A program made the position numbers and the translations under genes. The notes beneath the pieces are model-generated. The model had not been told where the DNA came from. It searched no databases and saw nothing but the letters and a program-made list of their open reading frames with translations. Below, piece by piece: positions 32,402-41,720 of a stretch of 47,762 nucleotides of DNA (position 1 is its first letter; every line of letters begins with the position of its first letter). Origin of the DNA: an uncultured Blautia sp. (GTDB taxonomy: Bacteria; Bacillota; Clostridia; Lachnospirales; Lachnospiraceae); NCBI RefSeq assembly GCF_934372025.1, contig NZ_CAKROJ010000012.1, forward strand, positions 1-47,762, given 5' to 3'.

Positions 32402-35041
32402 ATGAAGAAATACGGAGTAAACGAACTTCGTCAGATGTTCCTTGACTTTATGGAAAGCAAAGGACATCTGGTAATGAAAAGCTTCTCTCTGGTACCACAG
32501 GGAGATAAGAGCCTTCTGCTGATCAATGCAGGTATGGCTCCACTGAAACCATATTTCACAGGCGCTGAAAAACCACCGAGAACAAGAGTCTCCACATGCC
32601 AGAAATGTATTCGTACCGGTGATATCGAAAACGTCGGCAAAACAGCACGTCATGGTACCTTCTTTGAAATGCTTGGAAACTTCTCTTTCGGAGATTATTT
32701 CAAGACAGAAGCTATTCACTGGTCATGGGAATTCCTGACAGAAGTGGTAGGTCTGGATGCAGACAGACTTTATCCGTCTGTTTATCAGGATGATGATGAA
32801 GCATTTGATATCTGGAATAAAGAAATCGGAATCCCGGCAGAAAGAATCTTCCGCTTTGGCAAAGAAGACAACTTCTGGGAACATGGCGCAGGTCCTTGCG
32901 GTCCTTGTTCTGAAATCTACTATGACCGTGGCGAAAAATACGGCTGTGGCAAACCTGGCTGTACCGTAGGCTGTGACTGCGACCGTTATATGGAAGTATG
33001 GAACAACGTATTTACCCAGTTCGAAAACGACGGTAACGGAAACTACACAACTCTGAAACAGAAGAATATCGATACAGGTATGGGACTTGAACGTCTGGCT
33101 GTTGTTGTACAGGATGTTGATTCTATTTTTGATGTAGATACTATCTGCGCTCTTCGTAACCTTGTATGCGAAATTGCAGGCAAAGAATACGAAAAGAATT
33201 ATCAGGATGATGTATCTATCCGTCTGATCACAGATCATATCCGTTCCGCTACATTTATGATTTCCGACGGTATCATGCCAACAAACGAAGGCCGTGGATA
33301 TGTTCTTCGTCGTCTGATCCGTCGTGCAGCACGTCACGGACGTCTTCTGGGAATCAAGGGAACCTTCCTTGCAAAACTCAGTGAAGAAGTGATCAACGGT
33401 TCCAAAGCAGGTTATCCGGAACTCGAAGAAAAGAAAGAATTCATCTTCAAGGTTCTTACAAACGAAGAGAACCAGTTCAACAAAACCATTGACCAGGGAT
33501 TACGTATCCTTTCTGATATGGAAGAAGAAATGAAAGCAGCCGGAGAAAATACTCTTTCCGGAGAAAATGCATTTAAACTGTATGATACTTACGGATTCCC
33601 GCTTGACCTCACCAAAGAGATCCTTGAAGAAAAAGGATACGGAATTGATGAGGACGGTTTCCAGAAAGCAATGGAAGAGCAGAGAGTCAAAGCACGTACA
33701 GCACGTGAAGTTACAAACTACATGGGTGCAGATGCCACAGTATACGATGAGATCGATGTCAATGTAACAACTGACTTTGTAGGATATGATCATCTCACAT
33801 ATGACTCAGAAGTTACAGTTCTCACTACAGAAACAGAAATCGTATCTTCTCTGATGGAAGGTCAGAAAGGTACTGTATTTGTAAAAGAAACTCCTTTCTA
33901 CGCTACAATGGGTGGACAGGAAGGTGACTGTGGTGTGATTGAAACTACAAACGGAAGATTTGTAGTAGAAGACACAATTAAACTCCGTGGTGGAAAATTC
34001 GGTCATGTCGGACATATGGCATCCGGAATGCTCTCCGCAGGAGAAACTGTAACTCTTAAAGTTGATGAGCAGGCTCGTCGTGATACCGAAAAGAACCACA
34101 GTGCAACACATCTTCTTCAGAAAGCACTCAAAACAGTTCTCGGATCTCATGTAGAACAGAAAGGTTCTCTGGTAACTCCGGACAGACTTCGTTTTGACTT
34201 TGCACATTTCCAGGCAATGACTCCGGAAGAGCTTGCCAGAACAGAAGCTCTTGTAAATCAGGAGATTCAGGCAGCACTTCCTGTCGTAACAGATGTTATG
34301 GACATCGAAGAAGCTAAGAAATCCGGTGCAATGGCTCTGTTCGGTGAGAAATACGATCAGAAGGTACGTGTTGTATCCATGGGTGATTTCTCCAGAGAAC
34401 TCTGCGGTGGTACACATGTTAAAAACACAAGTTCCATCATGCTTTTCAAGATCGTATCTGAAGCCGGCGTTGCTGCAGGTGTACGTCGTATCGAAGCACT
34501 GACAGGAAACGGTGTTATTGAATATTATAAGAAACAGGAATCCATGCTTCATGAAGCTGCAAAAGCTCTGAAAGCTCAGCCGGCAGAAGTATCCGAGAAG
34601 ATCGCACATCTTCAGGCAGAAGTAAAAGCTCTCCAGAGTGAAAACGAATCCCTCAAGAGCAAACTGGCACAGGGCTCCCTCGGTGATGTCATGAACCAGA
34701 TCACAGACGTTAAAGGCGTGAAACTTCTTGCTGCAAAAGTTGAAGGCGTTGATATGAATGGTCTCCGCGACCTCGGCGACCAGCTCAAAGAAAAAATCGG
34801 AGAAGGTGTTGTTGTTCTCGCAGCTGTAAATGGCGGAAAAGTAAATCTTCTTGCCATGGCTACAGATGAAGCGCAGAAAGCAGGTGCTCATGCAGGAAAC
34901 CTGATCAAAAATGTCGCAGCTATTGTTGGCGGCGGCGGTGGCGGACGTCCGAACATGGCTCAGGCCGGCGGTAAGAATCCGGAGAAAGCTCAGGAAGCAA
35001 TCGACGCAGTTGCCGGAATTCTTGAGCAGCAGATTCACTGA
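32402..35041 (+). CDS. alaS: Alanyl-tRNA synthetase
   Basis: An 879-aa class II synthetase for tRNA-Ala. Recognisable parts are the catalytic core start (MKKYGVNELRQMFLDFMESKGH, shown here only in fragments: VNELRQMFLDFM, HLVMKSFSLVP), the editing-domain zinc motifs NHSATHLLQ and CGGTHV, and the C-terminal DHHA1 Gly-rich segment (GGGGGGRPNMAQ). Start ATG 32402 has AGGAGG 8 nt upstream; another ATG at 32396 is too close to the ribosome site. It appears to be in the same transcript as tyrS and so under the Tyr T-box. Confidence 0.98.
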   Translation: MKKYGVNELRQMFLDFMESKGHLVMKSFSLVPQGDKSLLLINAGMAPLKPYFTGAEKPPRTRVSTCQKCIRTGDIENVGKTARHGTFFEMLGNFSFGDYFKTEAIHWSWEFLTEVVGLDADRLYPSVYQDDDEAFDIWNKEIGIPAERIFRFGKEDNFWEHGAGPCGPCSEIYYDRGEKYGCGKPGCTVGCDCDRYMEVWNNVFTQFENDGNGNYTTLKQKNIDTGMGLERLAVVVQDVDSIFDVDTICALRNLVCEIAGKEYEKNYQDDVSIRLITDHIRSATFMISDGIMPTNEGRGYVLRRLIRRAARHGRLLGIKGTFLAKLSEEVINGSKAGYPELEEKKEFIFKVLTNEENQFNKTIDQGLRILSDMEEEMKAAGENTLSGENAFKLYDTYGFPLDLTKEILEEKGYGIDEDGFQKAMEEQRVKARTAREVTNYMGADATVYDEIDVNVTTDFVGYDHLTYDSEVTVLTTETEIVSSLMEGQKGTVFVKETPFYATMGGQEGDCGVIETTNGRFVVEDTIKLRGGKFGHVGHMASGMLSAGETVTLKVDEQARRDTEKNHSATHLLQKALKTVLGSHVEQKGSLVTPDRLRFDFAHFQAMTPEELARTEALVNQEIQAALPVVTDVMDIEEAKKSGAMALFGEKYDQKVRVVSMGDFSRELCGGTHVKNTSSIMLFKIVSEAGVAAGVRRIEALTGNGVIEYYKKQESMLHEAAKALKAQPAEVSEKIAHLQAEVKALQSENESLKSKLAQGSLGDVMNQITDVKGVKLLAAKVEGVDMNGLRDLGDQLKEKIGEGVVVLAAVNGGKVNLLAMATDEAQKAGAHAGNLIKNVAAIVGGGGGGRPNMAQAGGKNPEKAQEAIDAVAGILEQQIH

Positions 35042-35098
35042 TAAATTTTACTTTCCAGAGGGCTTCAAAATATTTTTTCTAAATTTAACCAAAAGTTG

Positions 35099-35128
35099 TT
35101 GACGAATGTAACAGCTATGTTATATAAT
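35099..35128 (+). promoter_or_regulatory. Sigma-A promoter for rpsU
   Basis: TTGACG (35099-35104), 18-nt spacer, TATAAT (35123-35128), about 80 bp before rpsU. Confidence 0.75.
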
Positions 35129-35206
35129 AACACTCGTGCAAGAAAAATACCCAGACAGTTGTATTTTAGCACAATCTACAACTGGAGGGAGGTTAGGTGT
35201 GAGTCT

Positions 35207-35383
35207 ATGTCAAACGTTATCGTAAAAGAAAACGAGACTTTAGATAGCGCTCTTCGCAGATTCAAGAGAAGCTGTGCAAAAGCAGGTATCCAGCAGGAAA
35301 TCCGCAAAAGAGAGCATTACGAGAAACCAAGCGTTCGTCGTAAGAAAAAATCTGAAGCCGCAAGAAAACGTAAATATAATTAA
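35207..35383 (+). CDS. rpsU: Ribosomal protein bS21
   Basis: A 58-aa small-subunit protein, the usual length. The sequence SNVIVKENETLDSALRRFKR and KREHYEKPSVRRKKKSEAARKR is the S21 pattern, ending in a basic tail. Start ATG 35207 gives the family N-terminus; AGGTG lies about 9 nt upstream and a stronger GGAGG farther. The leader of about 70 nt could be regulated, but no structure is obvious. A perfect terminator follows. Confidence 0.97.
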   Translation: MSNVIVKENETLDSALRRFKRSCAKAGIQQEIRKREHYEKPSVRRKKKSEAARKRKYN

Positions 35384-35391
35384 TTGTGCGC

Positions 35392-35426
35392 AAAAATCCC
35401 TGGCGATAATTCCGTCAGGGATTTTT
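35392..35426 (+). terminator. rpsU terminator
   Basis: AAAAATCCCTG pairs with CAGGGATTTTT, 13-nt loop; the U run is in the 3' arm. Confidence 0.9.
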
Positions 35427-35466
35427 AAAATTGTAACTTTTTCACACAGACAGCAAAGGGAAAAAT

Positions 35467-37029
35467 ATGCATCGTATCATTCATACCTTCAAAAAAATAT
35501 TACAGCTATTGTTTAACAGAATTTTCTATGTTGCGGTTGCTTTGCTTCTTCAGCTGGCATGGCTTCTGATCACTGCATGGCGCCTTGCAGCATATTCAAA
35601 ATATTTTTCCAATGCAATTGGGATTTTCAGTGTTCTGATCATTCTGTGGATCGTAAATAAAAAGATCAATCCGTCTTATAAGCTCGGCTGGACCATTCTC
35701 ATTATGACCGTCCCTGTATTTGGTGTTCTGCTCTATATCCTTTTTGGAAAATCCAGGATCGCACAGGCAATGCAGAGCCGGTATTCACAGGTTCAGGAAG
35801 AAAGTCTCCCCTATATGAAACAGAATCCTGAAGTTGCAGAGTGCCTTAAAGAAGAATCACCATCTGCTGCCGTACAGTCCACTTACATTCATCAGTATTC
35901 CAGCTTTCCTGTTCATAAAAATACGACTGCCGAATACTTTCAGGTAGGTGACGACATGTTCCCGGTTCTTGTTCGTGAGCTGGAGCAGGCAGAGCATTAT
36001 ATTTATATTGAATATTTTATCATCAATGACGGTGTTATGTGGAGAACAATCCTGGATATTCTGGAACGCAAAGCATCAGAAGGAGTGGATGTCCGCCTGA
36101 TTTATGATGGATTTGGCTGCCTTACAACACTCCCGTACCATTATGAGCGTTATCTGAGAGGAAAAGGGATCCAGTGCCAGGTATTTAATCCTTTTCGACC
36201 ACTTCTGAATATCGTACAGAACAACCGTGATCATCGCAAAATCTGTGTGATCGACGGTAAAACAGGTTTTACCGGGGGCATTAATCTTTCAGATGAATAT
36301 ATCAATCAGAAACAGCGTTTCGGCCACTGGAAAGATACTGCAGTTATGCTGAAAGGTGAAGCTGTATGGAATATGACTGTTATGTTTCTTCATATGTGGA
36401 ATGTAATTGCCAATTCTTCTGATCCGATCGATCATGAACTGCATCTTCCACATCATTTTCATCCGGATACCTTTGACTCCGATGGATATGTACAGCCTTA
36501 CAGCGACACACCTCTTGATGGCGAGATTGTCGGTGAAAATGTTTATCTGAACATCATTAACCGCGCCCGTAAATATGTATATATCTGTACACCATATCTG
36601 ATCATTGACAATGAAATGATGACAGCTCTCTGTCTTGCAGCCAAAAGCGGAGTAGATGTTCGAATCATGACCCCGGGGATTCCTGACAAAAAAATGGTTT
36701 TTTTGCTGACACAATCCTATTATGAACAGCTTCTGGAAGCTGGTGTACGCATTTATGAATATCAGCCCGGATTCCTTCATGCAAAATCTTTTGTATGTGA
36801 TGACGAAATTGCCGTTGTCGGCACGATCAATCTTGACTATCGAAGCCTCTATCTGCATTTTGAAAACGGAGTTTGGTTCTATAAAAACAAGGTCATTCAG
36901 GACATTCTTGCTGATTTCCAGGAAACTCTTAATTACTGCGACCCGGTCAGTATCGAATTCTGCAAAAACCGCAATATGATCGTCCGGGGATTTCAGAGTA
37001 TCCTGCGCCTTTTTGCCCCGTTGCTCTGA
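35467..37029 (+). CDS. cls: Cardiolipin synthase
   Basis: A 520-aa membrane phospholipase-D-fold enzyme that condenses phosphatidylglycerol to cardiolipin. Two N-terminal hydrophobic segments (PLDc_N; AVALLLQLAWLLITAW and LGWTILIMTVPVFGVLLYIL) precede two HKD motifs: HRKICVIDG at H256/K258 and HAKSFVCDD at H438/K440. Both are intact, as is the GGINLSDEY block. GGG near the ATG is the ribosome site. It uses the product of pgsA (26268). A long hairpin terminator follows. Confidence 0.95.
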   Translation: MHRIIHTFKKILQLLFNRIFYVAVALLLQLAWLLITAWRLAAYSKYFSNAIGIFSVLIILWIVNKKINPSYKLGWTILIMTVPVFGVLLYILFGKSRIAQAMQSRYSQVQEESLPYMKQNPEVAECLKEESPSAAVQSTYIHQYSSFPVHKNTTAEYFQVGDDMFPVLVRELEQAEHYIYIEYFIINDGVMWRTILDILERKASEGVDVRLIYDGFGCLTTLPYHYERYLRGKGIQCQVFNPFRPLLNIVQNNRDHRKICVIDGKTGFTGGINLSDEYINQKQRFGHWKDTAVMLKGEAVWNMTVMFLHMWNVIANSSDPIDHELHLPHHFHPDTFDSDGYVQPYSDTPLDGEIVGENVYLNIINRARKYVYICTPYLIIDNEMMTALCLAAKSGVDVRIMTPGIPDKKMVFLLTQSYYEQLLEAGVRIYEYQPGFLHAKSFVCDDEIAVVGTINLDYRSLYLHFENGVWFYKNKVIQDILADFQETLNYCDPVSIEFCKNRNMIVRGFQSILRLFAPLL

Positions 37030-37042
37030 TTCTTATACCTGT

Positions 37043-37089
37043 AACAGTATTTTTCCGTCTGTTTTTCAGACCGAAAAATACTGTTTTTT
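37043..37089 (+). terminator. cls terminator (long hairpin)
   Basis: A 19-nt stem with one C-C mismatch, beginning AACAGTATTTTTC, closed by a 5-T loop and followed by T4 and C. It is also able to act leftwards because of the symmetric A/T arms. Confidence 0.9.
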
Positions 37090-37154
37090 CATTACAAGTC
37101 ATATTATCGTCTGTTTTCCTCTACAATAATAACAAACCATCCTCCGAGGATCCC

Positions 37155-38345
37155 ATGAGAATAAAAAGAAGCCTTCTGACCTTCCTGTGTTTTCTCATCT
37201 GTTTTTTCATCTGCACCTTACATATATCTGTTTTTTCGGTTTATGCCGGAAATCCCACCGCCGGTCCTGACCTTCAGTCAGCAAGTGCCGTATTAATGGA
37301 AGCAGAAACAGGGCAGATCATCTTTGCAAAAGACGAAAATACCCGCCGAAGCCCTGCGAGTGTCACAAAGGTCATGACACTGATCCTTATTTTTGATCAG
37401 CTTCACGATAAGAACATTTCTCTGAATGATCCTGTTACAACAAGTGCCCATGCAAAATCTATGGGCGGATCGCAGGTCTTTCTCGAAGAAGGTGAAATAC
37501 AGACTGTAGAAACACTGATCAAATGTATCGTTATTGCATCCGGGAATGATGCCAGCGTAGCCATGGCAGAATTTATTTCCGGCACAGAAGAAGAATTTGT
37601 AAATCAGATGAATCTTCGTGCATCCGGTCTCGGAATGAACAACACACATTTTACAGACTGCTGTGGCTTGACAGATTCCGATGACCATTATACGACTGCA
37701 GCTGATATTGCTCTCATGAGCCGCGAACTGATCACAAAATATCCGGAAATACTGGACTATTCCTCCATATGGATGGAAAATATCCTTCACGAGACAAAAC
37801 AGGGAACAAAAGAATTCGGACTTACCAACACAAACCGGCTGATCCGTACTTATCCCGGATGCCGAGGTCTGAAAACAGGAAGTACCAGCAAAGCCGGATT
37901 TTGTCTTTCTGCAGTAGCAGAAAAAAACGAACTGGAGCTGATATCCGTTGTAATGGCTGCTCCCGATTATAAAGCAAGACTAAAGGATGCTGCTGCATTA
38001 CTTGATTATGGATTTTCCAGATGCAGCATTTATACAGACAGCCACCCTGAATCACTTTCTCCTCTTCCTGTAAAACATGGAATAAAAACATCTGTACCAA
38101 TTCAGTATGAAAAAGAATTTCATTACCTGAGTACAGACGGAAACAAAGTCACCGACGTAAGCAGAAAACTTCAGCTTCCCGAACACGCAGAAGCCCCTGT
38201 AAAAAAAGAAGAGAAGGCCGGGGAAGTTATATATTCCTGTGATGGCAAAGAACTTGGGCGTATTTCTGTTCTTTACAAAGAATCTGTAAGATCTCTGAAA
38301 TACGCAGACTGTCTCAGAAAGGCAATTCATGCTTTTTGTCTCTGA
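37155..38345 (+). CDS. D-alanyl-D-alanine carboxypeptidase (DacF/PBP5 type), copy 1
   Basis: A 396-aa exported low-molecular-mass penicillin-binding protein that trims the terminal D-Ala of peptidoglycan pentapeptides. A signal peptide with a long hydrophobic core (LTFLCFLICFFICTL) ends near VYAG. The active site has SVTK with nucleophile Ser69, the SGN motif (IASGNDASVAM) and KTG (LKTGSTSKAG). A C-terminal PBP5-like beta domain follows from about residue 300. GAGGA precedes the ATG. It is close in type to DacF of sporulating bacteria. A second homologue lies at 42588. Confidence 0.93.
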   Translation: MRIKRSLLTFLCFLICFFICTLHISVFSVYAGNPTAGPDLQSASAVLMEAETGQIIFAKDENTRRSPASVTKVMTLILIFDQLHDKNISLNDPVTTSAHAKSMGGSQVFLEEGEIQTVETLIKCIVIASGNDASVAMAEFISGTEEEFVNQMNLRASGLGMNNTHFTDCCGLTDSDDHYTTAADIALMSRELITKYPEILDYSSIWMENILHETKQGTKEFGLTNTNRLIRTYPGCRGLKTGSTSKAGFCLSAVAEKNELELISVVMAAPDYKARLKDAAALLDYGFSRCSIYTDSHPESLSPLPVKHGIKTSVPIQYEKEFHYLSTDGNKVTDVSRKLQLPEHAEAPVKKEEKAGEVIYSCDGKELGRISVLYKESVRSLKYADCLRKAIHAFCL

Positions 38346-38364
38346 TTTCCGGGCAACAATTATT

Positions 38365-38394
38365 TTGACAATATCTGCCTGTTCGGGGTATAAT
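38365..38394 (+). promoter_or_regulatory. Strong sigma-A promoter for the molybdopterin-domain gene
   Basis: TTGACA (38365-38370), 18-nt spacer, TATAAT (38389-38394), consensus hexamers, 54 bp before the ATG. Confidence 0.85.
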
Positions 38395-38447
38395 AATATC
38401 CAAATGGATTTTTATAAAAAAACTTATGGAAAGGGGAGCAATTTGCT

Positions 38448-39476
38448 ATGAGAGAAATACGTACGGAAGACGCGGTAGGCCACATACTCTGTCATGATAT
38501 CACACAGATCATAAAAGACCAGAAAAAAGGTGTTCTTTTCAAAAAAGGCCACATCGTCCGGGAAGAAGATATTCCGGCACTCCTTTCTGTCGGTAAGGAG
38601 CATCTCTATGTCTGGGAAAAACGCGAGGGCATTCTTCACGAAAACGAAGCAGCAGAAGTTCTTTACAGACTTTCCGCAGATGAACATATGCATGGCAGCG
38701 ATATCAAAGAAGGTAAGATCGAGCTGATTGCAGACTGCGACGGAGTTCTTAAAATCCGACGTGATGCACTCCTGGCAGTCAACAGTCTCGGAGAAATGAT
38801 GATTGCCTCCAGACATGGTGATTTTCCGATAAAAAAAGGAGATAAGATCGCAGGTACACGAATCATCCCACTCGTTATTGAAAAAGAAAAAATGGATCGT
38901 GCAGAACAGGCAGCCGGATCTCAGCCGATTTTCTCCATTCTTCCATACCATACAAAAAAAGTCGGAATCGTCACAACCGGAAGCGAAGTACAGAAAGGAC
39001 TTATCCAGGATACGTTTACCCCTGTCCTGAAAGAAAAGCTTTCTGAATTTTCCTGTGAGGTAATGGGGCAGACCATGCCAGGAGATGACCGGCATCAGAT
39101 TACTTCCGATATTCTCCGTTTCATTGAAGATGGTGCGGATATGGTTATCTGCAGCGGCGGAATGAGTGTTGATCCGGATGACCGTACCCCTGGTGCGATC
39201 AAGGATACCGGCACAGACATTGTCACATATGGAGCACCTGTTCTTCCGGGAGCCATGCTTCTGCTTTCTTATTATAAAAAAGGTGAAAAAACTGTTCCGA
39301 TTCTCGGTTTGCCGGGCTGTGTCATGTATGCCCGCAGAACAATCTTTGACCTTATTCTGCCCAGGATTATTGCAGATGATCCGATTCATGCAGAGGAAAT
39401 TGCCTCATATGGAGAAGGAGGACTTTGCCTCAACTGCGATACCTGTACTTTTCCAAACTGTGGCTTTGGCAAGTAA
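38448..39476 (+). CDS. Molybdopterin-binding (MoeA/MogA-like) protein with Cys-rich tail
   Basis: A 342-aa protein with a C-terminal half of MoCF_biosynth type, seen as KVGIVTTGSEV, DGADMVICSGGMSVDPDDRTPGAI and VPILGLPGCVMYARRTIFDLILPRI. The N-terminal part resembles a shortened MoeA N-domain with AVGHILCHDITQI. It lacks the full MoeA length and ends with four Cys (C327, C330, C333, C338; CLNCDTCTFPNCGFGK), which could hold an Fe-S cluster or zinc. MoeA/MogA activate and insert molybdenum into molybdopterin; this shortened version is of unknown exact role. It has its own promoter and is followed by a phosphoesterase and scpA. Confidence 0.85.
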   Translation: MREIRTEDAVGHILCHDITQIIKDQKKGVLFKKGHIVREEDIPALLSVGKEHLYVWEKREGILHENEAAEVLYRLSADEHMHGSDIKEGKIELIADCDGVLKIRRDALLAVNSLGEMMIASRHGDFPIKKGDKIAGTRIIPLVIEKEKMDRAEQAAGSQPIFSILPYHTKKVGIVTTGSEVQKGLIQDTFTPVLKEKLSEFSCEVMGQTMPGDDRHQITSDILRFIEDGADMVICSGGMSVDPDDRTPGAIKDTGTDIVTYGAPVLPGAMLLLSYYKKGEKTVPILGLPGCVMYARRTIFDLILPRIIADDPIHAEEIASYGEGGLCLNCDTCTFPNCGFGK

Positions 39477-39498
39477 CCTGTAACTGCAAAGGAGTAGA

Positions 39499-40320
39499 AT
39501 GAAAAGCTTTAAAATAAGTACTTACAAAATTCCAAGTTCCAAGCTGCATGGCAGACGCAAAGTCACGTTTGCGCTTCTGACAGATCTGCATGGTCTGGTC
39601 TTTGGAAACAACCATCAGGAATTATATAAAGCCATCACCGATAATCATCCCGATGCAATTCTGGTGTGCGGTGATCTTGTTGTCAGCAGAGATGTTTCCA
39701 CACTGGAGACTGCAGTCAGTCTGCTGCTGCGTCTCTGCGACCAGATACCTGTTTTTTATGCTCTGGGAAATCATGAATACAAAATGCTTCTTAATCCGGA
39801 AACAAAGAATTTCTATTTAAATTATGAAAAGCTCCTCACAAGCGCAGGGGTCTGCTTTTTGCATAACGAACATATGTCAGTACAGTTAAAGGGAACAGAT
39901 TTTGTATTCCACGGACTTGAACTTCCAATTGAATACTATCACAAGCCCAATTCCCCGGCACTGAGCCTCACTTCCATGGAACAGATGATCGGCACACCTT
40001 CTCAGCCTGGAGTCCATGTACTGCTGGCTCATAACCCCAAATATGGAAATACCTATTTTTCCTGGGGAGCAGACCTGATTCTCTCCGGACATTATCATGG
40101 CGGTGTTTTACGTCTGAGCCAGAATCACGGACTTACCTGTCCCCAGTTTCTGCTTTTTCCTCCCTATTGCTGCGGCGAATTCAAAAAAGGAAAACAGCAT
40201 ATGATCGTAAGTGCAGGTCTTGGCGAACATACCATTCCTGTACGTATTCATAACCCAAGAGAATTAATTATTGCAGAGCTGTATCCCAGACACGCAAAAT
40301 CTTCGACAAAGGAACACTGA
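39499..40320 (+). CDS. Metallophosphoesterase
   Basis: A 273-aa calcineurin-type phosphoesterase. The five metal-site motifs are in order: LLTDLHG, VCGDLVVS, LGNHEYK, LLAHNP and SGHYHGG. The size and pattern resemble the YkuE/UDP-diacylglucosamine-hydrolase-like membrane-associated group, but no membrane segment is seen here. Substrate unknown. AAAGGAG lies just before the ATG. The stop (TGA) is only 2 bp before the scpA ATG, so translational coupling with scpA is likely. Confidence 0.88.
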   Translation: MKSFKISTYKIPSSKLHGRRKVTFALLTDLHGLVFGNNHQELYKAITDNHPDAILVCGDLVVSRDVSTLETAVSLLLRLCDQIPVFYALGNHEYKMLLNPETKNFYLNYEKLLTSAGVCFLHNEHMSVQLKGTDFVFHGLELPIEYYHKPNSPALSLTSMEQMIGTPSQPGVHVLLAHNPKYGNTYFSWGADLILSGHYHGGVLRLSQNHGLTCPQFLLFPPYCCGEFKKGKQHMIVSAGLGEHTIPVRIHNPRELIIAELYPRHAKSSTKEH

Positions 40321-40322
40321 AA

Positions 40323-41108
40323 ATGGCAATACCTGTTAAAATCAATGTTTTTGAAGGTCCTCTTGATCTTCTTCTTCATCTGATTGAAAAAAACAAAATC
40401 GACATTTACGATATCCCGATCGTGGAGATCACAGATCAGTATATGGAATATCTGCATTCCATGGAACAGGAAGATCTGGGAACAATGAGTGAATTTATGG
40501 TCATGGCTGCCACTTTGCTTGATATCAAATGTAAAATGCTCCTTCCAAAAGAAATAAACGAAGAAGGAGAAGAAGAGGATCCACGTGAAGAACTGGTTCA
40601 GAAGCTTCTGGAATACAAGATGTACAAGTACATGTCCTATGAACTGAAAGACTGTATGGATAACGCTGTCGGTGTTTTTTTCAAGACACCGACTATTCCG
40701 GATGAAGTACTGAAATATCGTGAACCGATCAATCCGGCTGATCTTCTTGCCGGCCTGACACTGGAACGTCTTAACAATATTTATCAGTCTGTTCTCCGAA
40801 GACAGGAATCAAAGATTGACCCGATCCGAAGCAAATTCGGTACCATCGAAAAAGAAGAAGTCAGTCTTTCTGACAAGATGCTGGCCATGAAAAGCTATGC
40901 CGCTGATCATCGAAATTTCAGTTTTCACCAGCTTCTCACCAGTCAGTCATCCAGAGTTCAGATTATCGTTACATTTCTTTCTATCCTTGAACTGATGAAA
41001 ATGGGATACATACAGGTGCAGCAGGAGGAACTGTTTGACGACATTCAGGTAAGTGTCACACAGGATCCTGACACTTGGACGCATCTGACAGAGTTTGCAG
41101 ACGAATAA
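40323..41108 (+). CDS. scpA: Segregation and condensation protein A
   Basis: A 261-aa kleisin of the SMC-ScpAB condensin. The N-terminal helical motif (VFEGPLDLLLHLIEKNKIDIYDIPI) is the ScpA signature, shown here in part: FEGPLDLLLHLI and KIDIYDIPIVEIT; DLGTMSEFMVMAATLLDIK follows, and the C-terminal winged-helix region has VTFLSILELMKMG. It is 2 bp after the phosphoesterase stop and 26 bp before scpB. SMC is not in this window. Confidence 0.96.
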   Translation: MAIPVKINVFEGPLDLLLHLIEKNKIDIYDIPIVEITDQYMEYLHSMEQEDLGTMSEFMVMAATLLDIKCKMLLPKEINEEGEEEDPREELVQKLLEYKMYKYMSYELKDCMDNAVGVFFKTPTIPDEVLKYREPINPADLLAGLTLERLNNIYQSVLRRQESKIDPIRSKFGTIEKEEVSLSDKMLAMKSYAADHRNFSFHQLLTSQSSRVQIIVTFLSILELMKMGYIQVQQEELFDDIQVSVTQDPDTWTHLTEFADE

Positions 41109-41134
41109 TGTATAGAAACTGAGGAATGATTTAT

Positions 41135-41704
41135 ATGAAGATCAAAAAAATGGAAGCAGCAATTGAAGCGATCTTATTTTCCATGGGAGAATCCGTAGAA
41201 CTGTCCCAGATTGCCGGTGCAATTCAGCAGGATACAGAAACAACCCGTAAGATCATTCAGAATATGATGGATAAATACCAGAAAGAAGATCGCGGCATTC
41301 AGATCATCGAACTGGAACAGTCCTATCAGCTGTGCAGCAAAAAAGAATACTATGAATGTCTGATCCGTCTGGCTATGCATCCCAAAAAACCGGCTCTTAC
41401 AGATGTTATGCTTGAGACACTTTCCATCATCGCCTACAAGCAGCCTGTGACCAAAGCTGAAATTGAAAAGATCCGTGGTGTAAAATGTGATCATGCGATC
41501 AATAAACTCATGGAATATGAACTTGTCAGAGAACTCGGCCGTCTGGATGCACCAGGCCGACCAATCCTTCTTGGAACAACAGAAGAGTTTCTGCGCTGTT
41601 TTGGTGTACAGGGTCTGGAAGAGCTTCCTTCCGTAGATCCGGTCAGACTTGAAGATTTCAAAGCCGAGGCAGAAGAAGAAATTCAGCTTCGGCTTGACAT
41701 TTAA
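41135..41704 (+). CDS. scpB: Segregation and condensation protein B
   Basis: A 189-aa winged-helix partner of ScpA. The motifs MEAAIEAILFSMGESV, LSIIAYKQPVTKAEIEKIRGV and LLGTTEEFLRCFG are diagnostic. Start ATG 41135 is favoured by GAGGA 9 nt upstream; the ATG at 41126 is directly at that site and too close. Same transcript as scpA. Confidence 0.95.
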   Translation: MKIKKMEAAIEAILFSMGESVELSQIAGAIQQDTETTRKIIQNMMDKYQKEDRGIQIIELEQSYQLCSKKEYYECLIRLAMHPKKPALTDVMLETLSIIAYKQPVTKAEIEKIRGVKCDHAINKLMEYELVRELGRLDAPGRPILLGTTEEFLRCFGVQGLEELPSVDPVRLEDFKAEAEEEIQLRLDI

Positions 41705-41720
41705 AAAGTGAGGTATCCAC

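Noticed and set aside
33806..35038. 410-codon open frame on the minus strand opposite alaS
   Set aside because: It mirrors alaS codon by codon, is improbably rich in Cys and Phe, and has no ribosome site. Antisense shadow of a gene with strong codon bias.
38424..39389. 321-codon minus-strand frame opposite the molybdopterin-domain gene
   Set aside because: No ribosome site or motif; composition of a reverse-complement shadow.
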